From Pelodera strongyloides (taxonomy: Eukaryota > Nematoda > Chromadorea > Rhabditida > Rhabditidae), in contig JAANDG010000428.1 of assembly GCA_036852015.1 (NCBI GenBank), positions 62,001-126,000 of the forward strand: DNA of 64,000 nucleotides. The letters run 5' to 3'. The translations under genes and the position numbers were made by a program. Below are positions 29,401 through 39,200 of the stretch, in pieces (positions within the stretch are counted from its first letter, which is position 1; each line of letters begins with the position of its first letter). The notes beneath the pieces are model-generated. The model ran no database searches. It was not told the origin of the DNA and saw only the letters and a program-made list of their open reading frames with translations.

Positions 29401-32400
29401 AATCTGAAACAGAAACAAACTAACACAATCATACTCAAAATAAACCAATTAATATGTCCATCATATTCTATAACAATCCATATCAACTCAACTAAACAAC
29501 TATTTCAGAGATCCCCGCGTTACACGTAGGTCACACGGAGACGGAGAAGACAGAATCCCAAAACGCTGCATTTCAGAATTTGAATGGAAACGCGCATCAA
29601 ATATTCTACAACCACTGATGAGGCCGAGCGATAGAAAAGAGTAAAACGTAGAGCAGGATGCTAGGAGCAGTTCAAAAGCGGGCCAGTGGGGCTCATATCA
29701 ACGGACCAACTAAACAAAGGCACATCAAGTTTGCGCTCATATATGTAAACAGTGCAATTAAATCAACCAGTACAAACTAAATACGAGAATGAAAGACTAT
29801 GCACAAAAGGGAACATTTCAGTTAACCAGACCACTAAAACCCTAAAATGATGCATATGCATATAACACTAGAACCCAAAAGATCATAAATATTACAGAGA
29901 AGCCTTACAATTTTTACAAACACACTAAGTACTCCAAACTATATGATTCGCAAACTTGGGGAACTCATACATTGATCAAGTACCTTAGTACCTAATTACT
30001 AACTACAGTATTCCCGCATAAAACTGCGCGACTATGATTCATCGAGTATTAATACTAGTAAAGCCAAACAAAAGACAAAAATTGCGCACAATAAAATCTT
30101 GCAAGTGCAAGCTACAATGCGCGGAAACCCAAAATAACAGAATATTAACTGTCACTCAAAGAACCATAACCAGAAAAGAAAAACTGCGGCCAATACCCAT
30201 CCACACAGTCACCACACTTAACTCCAACTCCAATTCCAATTTAACTTCAACACTAAAAAATTTAATCCACTAGTGAAACTGTCAATCTGCCAAACGATAA
30301 CATACCTCAACTCTACGTCCCACAAGTTATAAACAGGAAACAGGAGCAAGATTGTCAGGTAATATATCATCATCATGTCACACATAAAGAAATCGTTTGC
30401 GCATAAATAACAGCAAATATGTCAGCTCGATTCACATTCACATACATGTCGAACAGAAAACCAGAATATTTTACGGATATGATATGAGTTCAGCCTAAGA
30501 CGTAAGTTCTCATCTCTAAATATACCAAAATGCAAAAAGAGGTACTAAAAGTGGTTAAAAAAGTCAAACCTTATCCTTTTTTTCTATGAGGGTATGAGGT
30601 CAGCATAAGACGTAAGTTCTCATCTCTAAATATACCAAAATGCAACAAGTTGCCATTACCAAAAATGCAAAGTAACACGAAGGAAGATATTGGTAAGGTA
30701 TGCATTACACTACCATTTCCGGCACGTGTGTACGTTTGCAGGATAAAACAGCTCAGATTCCGCAACATAAAGACTAAAGACTTCCGTCTCAACGAAAAGA
30801 GGCAAGAGAGAAGAAAAGGTAGTAAAACGCAAAGCAAGGATAAAATAAATAGTTTTTGAGTCCACAAATAATGACAATCCTTTTCATATAATTTATTATT
30901 CGTTCAAAGGTGAATGTGACATACTATATACTCCCTCACGGTATTTGCAAGGTTGGGTGATGGTGATACTACAAATAAGAAATTTGTACAATCAGCAACT
31001 AGCAACTATCAGAGATGATGGTTTTGGAGTGGGAGCATATGGACATATGGATAGCCAGGTTAGCTCGGTTCGCATTCACAATAGCCTAGGCTAGGCAAAA
31101 GCACTGTAAGCATAGCTACAACACAACAAAGATAGTTCAATCAATCTCAGGAGAGTATATCCACCCCAGACACACATACGCACAAATAATTCGCTGGTAA
31201 GATCGCAAGCTCACTTAGACATTCGGCTATACACTATACACCACAGAACTACAGAACATCAAAAAAAGCACAAAGAAAAGGTAGTTAGTTGAGTTAGTTC
31301 TCTTTTTTCAAAGTCCAAGACGTATACTTATACTCAGTTCAGTGTTCAGTTCAGACACAGAGGCATACACTCTTGCCCGATGCCGGCTTCTTAGTCTTCT
31401 TCCCCACATACAAATGGATTGAAGAAGTGGACCGCAAATTACATTACCGGAGCGGGCCAAATTCGTGGGACGCTGTCTTCAAAGGGAACTAAAGGCCCTA
31501 CGGCAAGTGTCTAAGGGACCTAAGGAAACTAACCATAACATAAGGCAAAGGAAGAGCCTCAGATCTAAGGGAGCTAAGGGAAGAGCTTGAGGCAACTAAA
31601 GAAAGGGTCTAAGAGAAGAGCTTGACAACGGTCCGGTCCCAATTCTCTCTCAGCCCGTAGCTTTAGAAAGAAGGCAAATGCCAGAAGAGACACCGTAAAT
31701 AAGCTTTCGTGTTCTCTGTCCGTGTTCGTAATCAAGTAAGGAAAAGTAAAGAAAGTGGCCCGCAAAGAATTACAATGAGGGGCTAGGACGAAGACACAAC
31801 CAAGGTTCAATTTTCGGTTCACCAAGGGCCAAGGCCAAGGGCAAAAAATTAGATAGGTGATCGGAGAACCCAGGACCCAGGATCGTGAAAAGTGAGAAGG
31901 ACGGGACACTATCGTAATGACCTATGTCAAGCTACAAAAGAAACCAAAACAGTATTGACCTATTATCTGACATCTGACCTATTTTTGCGGGAGTCGTACT
32001 AAGCTCGAAGACCTACATATTCTACAAAACCGTATTGGTCACCATTGAACAGGGTTAAAGCCAAGCTAGTCGTACCAGGGGCACATTCGAGAGATGGGCA
32101 AAAAAAATTCCAAAAATTGAGATGTACCGTAGCTGAAACTAAAATCAAACGATCCTTTGCATGTTTTTTTTTCCGGTGGTCCAGGCAGGGCATAAAACTC
32201 GCCGGAAAAAGCTCAAAACCACCATCCAAATATGTGTAGTGTTTCCGAAACTTGTATCTCTCTATGCTACGTTTCTGATTTTCGCCATACCTAATATTAT
32301 AATCCCGACGGTGGTATGGCTACGAGCTCAAGACCACCGTCCAAATTTATGCAATATGCTAATTCGGATGGTGGTTTCGTCGGTCAGGGCGTTAACGAGT

Positions 32401-34380
32401 TTATGCCATGCGGTGGTCCTTCTCGAACCAAATCTTTTCTTTTCCGGAAAATGCCCATATCGAATCCGCCCGTATCACTAACCATAACCAACCAAACGCG
32501 GCTCGTATGAACCAGGAACGTGGAACACAAAATCAAATCACGCCCGTGTTATAATCATGCCCCTGGTTCCGTTTTCCGTGATGTTGTAGCGGAAACAAAA
32601 ACAAATCAACGCCTCCAGGGAGCCGCCCGTCACTCATTTATCAAAAGGCGTCCGTAAAGCCCACACCCTTGACCGATGCAAAGGATGAACCAATACAATA
32701 AGATGCTAACCCCCAACCAGGCCGACAAGTTAACCACCGAACCACTACCTCTCCTAGATTTGCATAAAGCATGCCAAGATCGGAGGTGCAGAAATGTAGG
32801 AAAAACTATTCAAAAGTCATTAAAGACAGTAAAAAGTCAGTAAAAATCAGTAAAGCCCACGTTCTTTACCAAAGCACTAAAGTAGGGATGAACCGATACA
32901 ACGAGAACTAAATTCTGTTCGCCTTTGCTCAAAAAGACTAAGTTCGTTAGATAAGTTCAGATTCTCTAAGACAAGGACCCACCGCAAAATACAGAAAAAG
33001 AGACCAAATGTTTTAAGCTGATAAAAGCAAAGCCTGTAACTGAACCTGGTAAAAAAAAGACTGCTCTTCTGCAGCCTGCATCTGCTCGTATGGAACTAAG
33101 TGAACACACAAAGGATAAGTTCAAGAGACTTAGAAATCTTACAAACACAATTTTTTTCTGAATTCAGAATTCAGATGGAATATGGAATATTTTGAAAATT
33201 GCATTAACTTGGTGGCAAAAGCAAACCCCCTATCTATCAGGCACGCATACGACGTGAACTAAACTTGAACTACTGAACATAATCCGCATAAATTTCCTAA
33301 CCTACTGAAAAAAACAAGAAATAAAACCGCACTGGGAACAGGCATAAAACCACGGATGTAATAAGACAAAGAAATACTGGAAAGCGCCTTGAGAATTCCA
33401 AAAATTCAAGCAGACAGACGGGGCAAAAGTCTTTTAATAAAGCGAACGGCTTAGTTTAGTGTGCATGGCGCGAACAACAGAAAATGGCCTCCGCGGTTAT
33501 CCATCACCGACGGAAGTGACAAGCCAAGCGAGCAAGAAGAAGCGTCAATGCCAAAAAAAGTAATACTTGCCAGCAAAGTACACATCAAAAGAAAGTAGGG
33601 TTTTGTTTAGAAAACATTCATTTCAGTACTTCAATATGAATACATTTTTTTTTGAATAGACCAAAAAAGGTATACTAAAAGTGGCTTTCTTGTTGCCTGT
33701 TGTCTTTCTGCTTTTCTCAATGCAATAAAGTAAAGTTAGATAAAGTGGAATTTTGATTAGGAAACGGGGAAACTTCAAAGTTGCAACTATAAAAAAAGTT
33801 CATGCATTCTTTATTCTTTTATTCATTACGTGCAGGAATGCAGGAATTACGAAGTGACTAGTACAAAAAGCGTTCATATAATAATATATATTTAGCATAC
33901 TTTCACAACCACGTGCATAGCCAACACACCTTTCCATTAACGAATTAATAATCAAGTTGGCCAAAGGCCTGGGCACACAAACCCCAAAGACAACAAATAC
34001 AAAACCTACATATACATACCTGTGCCCGGGATCCCTTACCCTTACCTAAGGTGTCTAAGGTAAGGGTAAGAGATCCCGGGAATATAAACCACAAAATTAA
34101 CAAGTATAACAACAAAAACGTACGTTCTATCGTTTCCTGTGATGTCAAACCATCCAGCGTCATTGTGACTTTCTTGATAAGGACCGAGGCGTACCTAAAG
34201 TACCATTGTTGAGATTATGGCAATTGTAAGCAAGTCCATCGCGTATTGTGGTAATATAATGATATTCTCAAATTCGAATTATATTTTATGAATTCAAGTC
34301 CTATTAATGTGTTCATGTGTGCAATAACAGCAACATTTTCACCAAGATTCACATCACAACTCATAGATCCAGTGACAGAC

Positions 34381-34419
<39 letters not shown>

Positions 34420-34427
34420 TATATATC

Positions 34428-34494
<67 letters not shown>

Positions 34495-35208
34495 GAACAT
34501 GTGACAACGGAATAACGAACAAAGTATCAATCGGAGTTGAGATCTTAGGACAATATATAATATACTGAGAAAGTTTCACTTGGTTAGTATCGATTCTTTT
34601 CTCTTTTGTATTTTTTTACCCTTTTTCCAGAATCCAAATTGAGGAAGCTCAAAACAATGAAATCCACGAAAGATGCAAGTTTGTCATGTTACTTGCTCAC
34701 AATACTTTATATTCTTCAAGCTTCAGACGAGTAACGTGAATTTACAAAACAACCAAACAGACAGTGATCAAAGTTATAAAGCAATACATGAACAAGAGCC
34801 GACGGCGCTCCACCTTCCATTTAATTTAGCACATAAAACAACTTACTATGAAGAATTCAGAAAGCCATAAAGACACTGACCTGTTTACTGTACGCCATAA
34901 ACTTCAGCCGATCATCATAAGAAACAACCAGATGGCCTTCTTTTTCGTTTTCTGAAATTTTCTACCCTTTAGTGCAATAAGCACTTGGTATTGCTGACTT
35001 TTGCGCCAGGCATTATCAATAAAAATGCGGAAACATTACAGGAAGTCTACTATAATAGAAGTTGCCGCCTTGCAATAATATTATGTATTAACTTACCTTT
35101 GTAGTATGCAACTGCCTTCTTATAAAGCTGATCCAGGGGGAATCCAAATTCCTTTTCCACTAAGGCAGTTTCAGAAATAGCAACGGCACCAGCATCAGGT
35201 TCGCCCAT
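8403..35208 (-). CDS. acbd3: ACBD3 / GCP60 Golgi scaffold (acyl-CoA-binding + GOLD domains), 14 exons
   Basis: Exons in transcript order: 35208-35097, 34951-34881, 34194-34124, 27723-27595, 26292-26173, 25762-25675, 15534-15448, 14321-14186, 13752-13477, 10816-10695, 9784-9671, 9327-9243, 9019-8916, 8519-8403; all phases agree and give about 543 aa (human 528). Residues 18-127 are the acyl-CoA-binding domain ([23 protein letters not shown]). Residues 168-226 are the Gln-rich segment ([24 protein letters not shown]). Next come an acidic exon and a 92-aa Thr/Ala-rich linker. Residues 365-543 are the GOLD domain ([61 protein letters not shown]). Family knowledge: GCP60 is a peripheral Golgi protein that binds giantin and recruits PI4KB through its central region. 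The long Lys/Arg/Glu coiled coil of vertebrate ACBD3 is missing or much shorter here. Introns reach 10 kb and contain other genes. Confidence 0.95.
8761..8896. mobile_element. Palindromic element with GGCCATATTCA ends, in acbd3 intron 13
   Basis: Left ctgaggccatattcaccact with ttccccctggggaattcccc; right ccctggg/ttccccgagggaat and tgaatatgacctc. Ends resemble family C; the core differs. Confidence 0.6.
9826..9975. mobile_element. MITE family C copy (GTATTCACCAACAC ends)
   Basis: Left gaccgtattcaccaacacgc, right gtgttggtgaatacggcctc, with inner ccctccct/agggagc arms. A related copy is at 50860-51003. It begins 42 bp past the start of acbd3 exon 11, in the intron. Confidence 0.75.
10049..10498. 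mobile_element. 450-bp near-perfect palindrome (foldback/MITE) in acbd3 intron
   Basis: The sequence starting TTAAAGGGACGGGCCC at 10049 is mirrored by its reverse complement ending at 10498, with only scattered mismatches over roughly 200-bp arms and a short central loop near 10250-10300. Both ends finish in TTAA. No coding content. It lies between acbd3 exons 10 and 11, so the pre-mRNA could form a very long hairpin. A recently inserted foldback element or MITE is the simplest reading. Confidence 0.85.
12548..12703. mobile_element. MITE family B copy
   Basis: Arms ttaaagcgatacggcacgtg and cacgtgccataccgctttaa; the best-preserved family B copy, in an acbd3 intron. Confidence 0.82.
13349..13460. 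mobile_element. MITE family B copy 17 bp past acbd3 exon 9
   Basis: Arms taaagcggtatgacccaagg and ccatgcgtcatgccgcttta. In transcript direction it begins almost directly after the exon 9 donor. Confidence 0.75.
14397..14542. repeat. GC-rich repeat with cgtatgcacgaac ends, copy 1
   Basis: Contains gtcgtatgcacgaacgcact, repeated gggaggctcccgg blocks, and a second tatgcacgaaactctggga. The second copy, roughly inverted, is at 15006-15125. Both lie in acbd3 intron 7. Confidence 0.6.
15006..15125. repeat. GC-rich repeat, copy 2 (inverted relative to copy 1)
   Basis: Contains ggagtttcgtgcatactggg and cggtcgttcgtgcatacgg, the reverse of blocks in the copy at 14397. The pair may bound one larger element of about 730 bp. 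Confidence 0.55.
15535..20178. other. acbd3 intron 6, left part
   Basis: No acbd3 exon is visible. Isolated open frames are short and lack splice partners; the 150-codon frame at 17732 runs through a family B-like hairpin (17823-17885) and is not credited. The only coding candidate is the small frame at 18880. The region 20100-20178 is the likely promoter and 5' UTR of the F-box gene. Confidence 0.5.
18880..19116 (+). CDS. Possible single-exon small secreted peptide (78 aa)
   Basis: The open frame from ATG 18880 to TGA 19114 has no intron. It starts with about 22 very hydrophobic residues ([20 protein letters not shown]), then a short polar part with three cysteines (NCS, SCL, QCT) and basic residues. 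The layout fits a secreted peptide, and the 3' two-thirds is less AT-rich than its surroundings. It sits in acbd3 intron 6, upstream of the F-box gene and on the same strand. No family is recognised, and a chance open frame is quite possible. Coding status would rest on transcript or conservation data. Confidence 0.28.
   Translation: MIVLVIHLILQFLLLIFILLVTINCSVNTSCLSVTFRSLKNPPKPVTFVNRIVNKDNLGRNHKTFQCTIFYAARNFNS
20179..23859 (+). CDS. F-box/LRR protein (FBXL-like), 14 exons, nested antisense in acbd3 intron 6
   Basis: Exons: 20179-20283, 20590-20673, 20842-20885, 20925-20966, 21143-21287, 21407-21510, 21583-21687, 21747-21987, 22117-22331, 22599-22668, 22944-23053, 23261-23340, 23390-23586, 23776-23859. 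All junctions keep phase and give about 541 aa with a TAG stop at 23857. Residues 1-35 are an F-box ([30 protein letters not shown]), which in this family binds Skp1 of an SCF ubiquitin ligase. The rest is a run of leucine-rich repeats ([85 protein letters not shown]), the usual substrate-binding part, then a charged tail ([19 protein letters not shown]). The substrate is unknown. Introns 20886-20924 (39 nt) and 23341-23389 (49 nt) are very short. The donor at 21688 (gttagg) and the exon 12/13 junction are the weakest points. The gene lies wholly between acbd3 exons 6 and 7 on the other strand. Confidence 0.87.
23631..23756. mobile_element. MITE family B-like copy in the last F-box gene intron
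   Basis: Left tttaaaacggtatggctcct; right ccatgtgccatgcgccatat. Diverged; fills most of the intron before the final exon. Confidence 0.6.
23860..25674. other. acbd3 intron 6, right part
   Basis: Downstream of the F-box gene; AT-rich with short chance frames. A cryptic minus-strand exon-like segment at 25335-25398 does not fit acbd3 phases. Confidence 0.5.
27407..27575. mobile_element. MITE family B copy beside acbd3 exon 4
   Basis: Left gaaagcggtatggtagcatg; right aaccacgtatcctaccgctt. Ends 20 bp from the 3' end of acbd3 exon 4. Confidence 0.75.
28213..30376 (-). CDS. Small secreted protein, unknown family (3 exons, ~102 aa), nested in acbd3 intron 3
   Basis: Exons: 30376-30306, 28533-28485, 28401-28213, all GT..AG with phases 2 and 0 that fit, ending in TAA at 28215-28213. 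Three ATG codons in a row begin a hydrophobic leader ([13 protein letters not shown]) that looks like a signal peptide. The rest ([17 protein letters not shown], then [20 protein letters not shown] and [18 protein letters not shown]) looks like mainly helical, mildly acidic protein with one cysteine. The last exon is a 63-codon open frame with strong coding character. No family is recognised. The gene is on the same strand as acbd3 and its exons do not fit the acbd3 phases, so it is probably a separate nested gene rather than alternative acbd3 exons. The 1.8-kb first intron could hide another exon. Confidence 0.5.
29134..29312. mobile_element. MITE family A copy
   Basis: Arms ttaaagcgaaataccggccg and cggccggcatttcgctttaa, nearly perfect. 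It lies in acbd3 intron 3 and in the first intron of the small nested gene. Confidence 0.85.
32165..32450. repeat. Dispersed repeat family D (accaccgtccaaat / ggatggtggt)
   Basis: Two nested units with caaaaccaccatccaaatat, caagaccaccgtccaaattt and the mirrored ggatggtggtttcgtcggtc. Related copies are at 58935 and 63690. In acbd3 intron 3. Confidence 0.55.
34026..34082. repeat. Short strong hairpin in acbd3 intron 3
   Basis: The arms cgggatcccttacccttacc and ggtaagggtaagagatcccg pair over about 25 bp with one bulge and a loop of under 10 nt, 42 bp beyond acbd3 exon 3 in transcript direction. A possible small-RNA precursor shape or just a small palindromic repeat. Confidence 0.6.
34379..34488. 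repeat. (AT)n microsatellite, ~110 bp
   Basis: Almost pure AT dinucleotide with one short interruption (atagatatatatctatata). In acbd3 intron 2. Confidence 0.95.
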
Positions 35209-36210
35209 TGCTTGAAATATGCTTAGTTTCAGTTAATTGTTAATTTAATAAACGGTGTTAATAGCAATGGAGTTAGCTTAACAAATTAAGAAATATGGAC
35301 AGATAATCGATAAGGACACGAGACGAGAGGAAGAAGAGACTAGAGGAAGTTTTGATAAAAATCTATTTCAAAAAGCCTTCGTCGTCATTTAACAAGAATT
35401 ACATTTAGACAATGGAGCGACAAATGAGAGATACATGTCGTCTTACCGCACAATTTGAAGCATAAATTGTGGGAACATCTAATTATACTTACTTTTTATA
35501 ATATAATAATAAGTTTCAAGTAAAAAAAGTCCACGTTGAAAACCCGCTACAAATAGTGTAGTACAGTATGAAAGTTTTCGGTGCAGGATTCAGTTTTGGT
35601 GTTGACTACAAACTATAAACTATAAAAAATTATGGCGGGAGACTTTTAAATTCAAAATTAACGCACATCACATTTCCAACTGTGTTGCTCCGATCCGAAC
35701 CCAAAACTCTCTACCAATTTTCTCTTTGATTTTTCGTTTGTACACTACCTTATCATGCGAATATATTAATACCACTTTATTTAAACATACAGTCATCACA
35801 CATAGACTTAACCATGTAGAAACCAGGGTCCATTTGCAGAAAAGTCGGGTTTCTTCATTTTAGGGCGCGTTCGGGATTGATTTTCCGAAAGGAAACTCGG
35901 CCAAATCCTCGTTCGGGATGGACTTTTTGGAAACTTTCCAATGCTTGGAGAAAACCAAAAATACAGTATGAATTAGCATGGAAAATTTGAAAAATATGCG
36001 CGGGAAACGTTTTTCGCAAGCTAATTGATACTGTATTTTTGGTTTTCTCCAAGCATTGGAACGTTTCCAAAACGTCCATCCCGAACGAGGATTTGGCCGA
36101 GTTTCCTTTCGGAAAATCAATCCCGAACGCGCCCTTAGCTGCAGTCCAAGGCGGTGTCTTTTGGCCGATGATCATCCTTTTAATTACCTCTGGTTTCAGT
36201 AATTGACCAG
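35209..36210. promoter_or_regulatory. Bidirectional promoter region of acbd3 and orc5
   Basis: The two start codons face away from each other across 1,002 bp, so promoters and 5' UTRs of both must lie here or in upstream non-coding exons. The 272-bp palindrome at 35863-36134 takes up over a quarter of it. No TATA box or named motif can be assigned. Confidence 0.5.
35863..36134. mobile_element. 272-bp palindromic element between divergent acbd3 and orc5
   Basis: The left arm begins agggcgcgttcgggattgat and the right arm ends in its reverse complement; the arms (about 120 bp) match closely around a loop near 35975-36010. It fills much of the 1-kb space between the acbd3 start (35208) and the orc5 start (36211), ending 77 bp before the orc5 ATG. 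It is probably a MITE. Confidence 0.8.
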
Positions 36211-39200
36211 ATGTTTTCGTCTCGACTCACTCTGGACAAATTCGAAGAAATTTTCAGGAATATTCTCACGAATACATCGAGTTCTGTGAGTTTTTTTTAA
36301 ATAAATACTTTGTTGAACATGTGTAACAAGTCGAAGAATGAAGTAAAATAAAATGCCCTGCATTGGCCCTTGACCAAGTGTTTTCTTTTCAAAATATTGC
36401 TACAAAGCGGATTTTTTTTGGCATTTGTGGTGAGTCACTATCCTCATTTAGATTTCTCACTTGCATATATGCGGGCAGAAAGAGTCGGGCGCTAGACAAC
36501 GAATTGGTCATATTATTGATTCTATGGTTTACACTCCACAAGCGACCGGAAGTGTTACGTACGTGAGTGCCTTCTTTAATTTTCAGTAGTGATCATATTG
36601 ATCATGCACTCTGCTATTTTTTTTTTGCTTTACCCGTTAACTTTTGTTATTGTATGGGATGATCATACTATTCCGATTGACTATTTTAATTGAAATTCGT
36701 TTCAGCGCTTTATTCATGTGAATGCTGCCTATGTGAATGGGAACGTCCGCACATTGCTTGCACACATTGCAGAAGAATTTAGTGAATTGGGTGTTACCTC
36801 GACATGCAAGGTCGGCACATTGTTTTCTTCATTATGAATACTTTCTTCATTTGAAACCAAAGTAAAGCCGAAAATAACAACAACACATAAAACAAAATAA
36901 TATAGATTATATCGCACACAACTAAATAAATCGAACTTCCAGAGGCATGTGATCCAGTGTATTGTATATTCTTTTATGAATTACATTCTAAACAGGCATC
37001 AGACACATAGAAACATGACATGTAGAAAGTCTAATATACGGGAGGGTTCGAAACGTGGCCCGCGGCCGAGCGGCCTGCGGCCTGCGGCCCGCGGCCCGCG
37101 GCCTGCGGCCTGTGGCTCGTCGTGCACTGTAGCCTCGCGGTCAGCATTGGCAGCTGTTGACTCTCGTACTGTATTTGACGTCAAGTTAACGACACACGCA
37201 ATCTTTTTTCATTTGAAAACTAGTAAATGCTTTACTTATTATATAAAAGAGTAACTGTAGCGTAATTTGCATACCGATGTTCGTTACGGAAATGCAAATT
37301 TTCGACAATTGTTCCGCGTTTTCGGGTATAAAAAGAGTGTCGCAGCTCAATATCGAAGTATGCATATGCACTTGTTTACTATGAGAATACCAAGTTTACA
37401 CAGTTTTACTGCATCTTTCCCTTTAAAGGATCGCAGTCACTACAATTTCGCATTTTTTATTCGTTTTTCATTAAATATTCAAATATGTGAAGAAAACTAC
37501 GATTCCAGCACCAAAGTACGGCAAAACGAACTCAGGGAAAGGAATCCCTGTGTGTGAGTTTTACTAGTATACCGTAGTTTATAATTGCCCGTATAGAGTT
37601 TCATAATAAATACCCTGCAGTAGTGCAGTGATAAACCACGCGCCAGGTGTAACACTGCAGGCTGTTCACTCTCCAAGTACCCCTGGCAATTGCATATATG
37701 CACCGGCAACGGTCATTTACCAAAACCCATTTTCATTGATTTCTCTCCCTGAGTTCGCTTTTATGTGGCTTTTTACTGGCTGCATATTGTTTTATAAATC
37801 TTCTTGCATCTAATAAAAATCTAATAAAAAAGTTGAATTTGAAGTGACTGCCTTCCTTTAAAGCAAACTAAACCCACTTTCTTCATTATTGCACTAATGG
37901 GGTGGTCGTGTTCACTTCCATTTAACATTAGGGTATTGGTGTAGTGACGTTAATTTTTCGGTTTATGTGGCTGCCCTGCTTGGGATTATAATCGTGAGGA
38001 ATGAGGAATTTCGGTAGCCATGTTAATTGAACATGACAGGAGTATTATTCTTCAGAATGGGGTAAAGTGTTAGGGTAGTAAGGTTAAGAATGTTAAGATT
38101 ACCCAGTGATGGCGCATACGCGGCGAATAATAGAGGGGTGCGCGGCGACCATGTGGATCCTTTTGTGGTGCGCGGCAATGGCGTGAAGCTTCACGTTACT
38201 AGGAATAGTCGTTGAGAACCCTGAACCCTTGGTGTCTCTTCTCTTGGAGGAGACGGTCCTCAACCTTTGTGGTTACCAAGGAAAAATGTAGGGGCAAACA
38301 AAGGACGTAACGTTAAAGTTTAAATTCAGGTTTGCAAAAAGTTGTATACGGCACAATTCTTTCGACTGTTAGTGTGCGCGGCACACAAAAGCGGCAAACG
38401 ATTCGATGGGTGCGCTCCACAAAAGGCTCTGGGTTCGCGCGCAGTCGGCCGCACCGCACAGCAACCGCGTGCCAATTGCAACACAATCAATCCACGAAAG
38501 AGGTTGGGTATGCGGTGTGCTGCGCGGTTGCGGAAAAGAGGAGAATGATGTTTTCCCGGTTTATGAAAACGGCGAACTCTCAAGACTATTCTGTGGTTTT
38601 GTTACATAAGAGAGAATGCAGATGTAGGGACATATTTGCAAAAAACATCTTACGGTCGCGAACTAACTTTTCTCAGGCTCAGGGTTCCTTTAACGGTATG
38701 AGTAAGAGCTAAGAGCGCAGGCGTAGCCGAAGGGATATTTTATTTTATTCAACCTTCCTGAACCCCATTTCCTGCAGTTTTGAAGATTTATTACCCAAAG
38801 TGCCACACTGCATTAAAAACTAGAGATTATGTCATTTTTGTATGCATTGGCTTCAATAGGTTGCGCGCAAGATTAAGCCTGACTTTTTTACATGGCCGAG
38901 AGCAGCTGAACAGCTGAACAAAATAAAAATGTTTATGTTTAAAATGTTTATTAGACTCTTAGAAAGAGCGCAACTTCACGCAAGTATTTTGCTGCACTTG
39001 ATAGTTAACATACAGACCAAACACATCGAGCATCGAGCCAAACACATTAGTCTAACGGAGATCCAGGCTCATATTATACGTTTCCCCGATTATAAATGAC
39101 TTCGTAGATGTGTGAATGTTTTAAATAGGGTAACAATCGGCCGAAGGCCGATTCCTCAAGTCGGAGAAGAGCCCGTAGGGCTCTTCGAACAGCTGGTACA

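Larger units (their letters stand above)
30377..34123. other. acbd3 intron 3, upstream part
   Basis: Holds repeat family D, a hairpin at 34026 and short frames with poor coding character; no gene supported beyond the small nested gene at 28213-30376. Confidence 0.5.

Noticed and set aside
31574..31909. 111-codon minus-strand frame in acbd3 intron 3.
   Set aside because: No domain, no splice partner and repeat-like surroundings (aaggcca, taagggag words).
38326..38712. 126-codon frame inside the transposon, considered as a transposase.
   Set aside because: No DDE-type spacing, no helix-turn-helix and overlapping frames on both strands in GC-rich DNA; not a transposase.
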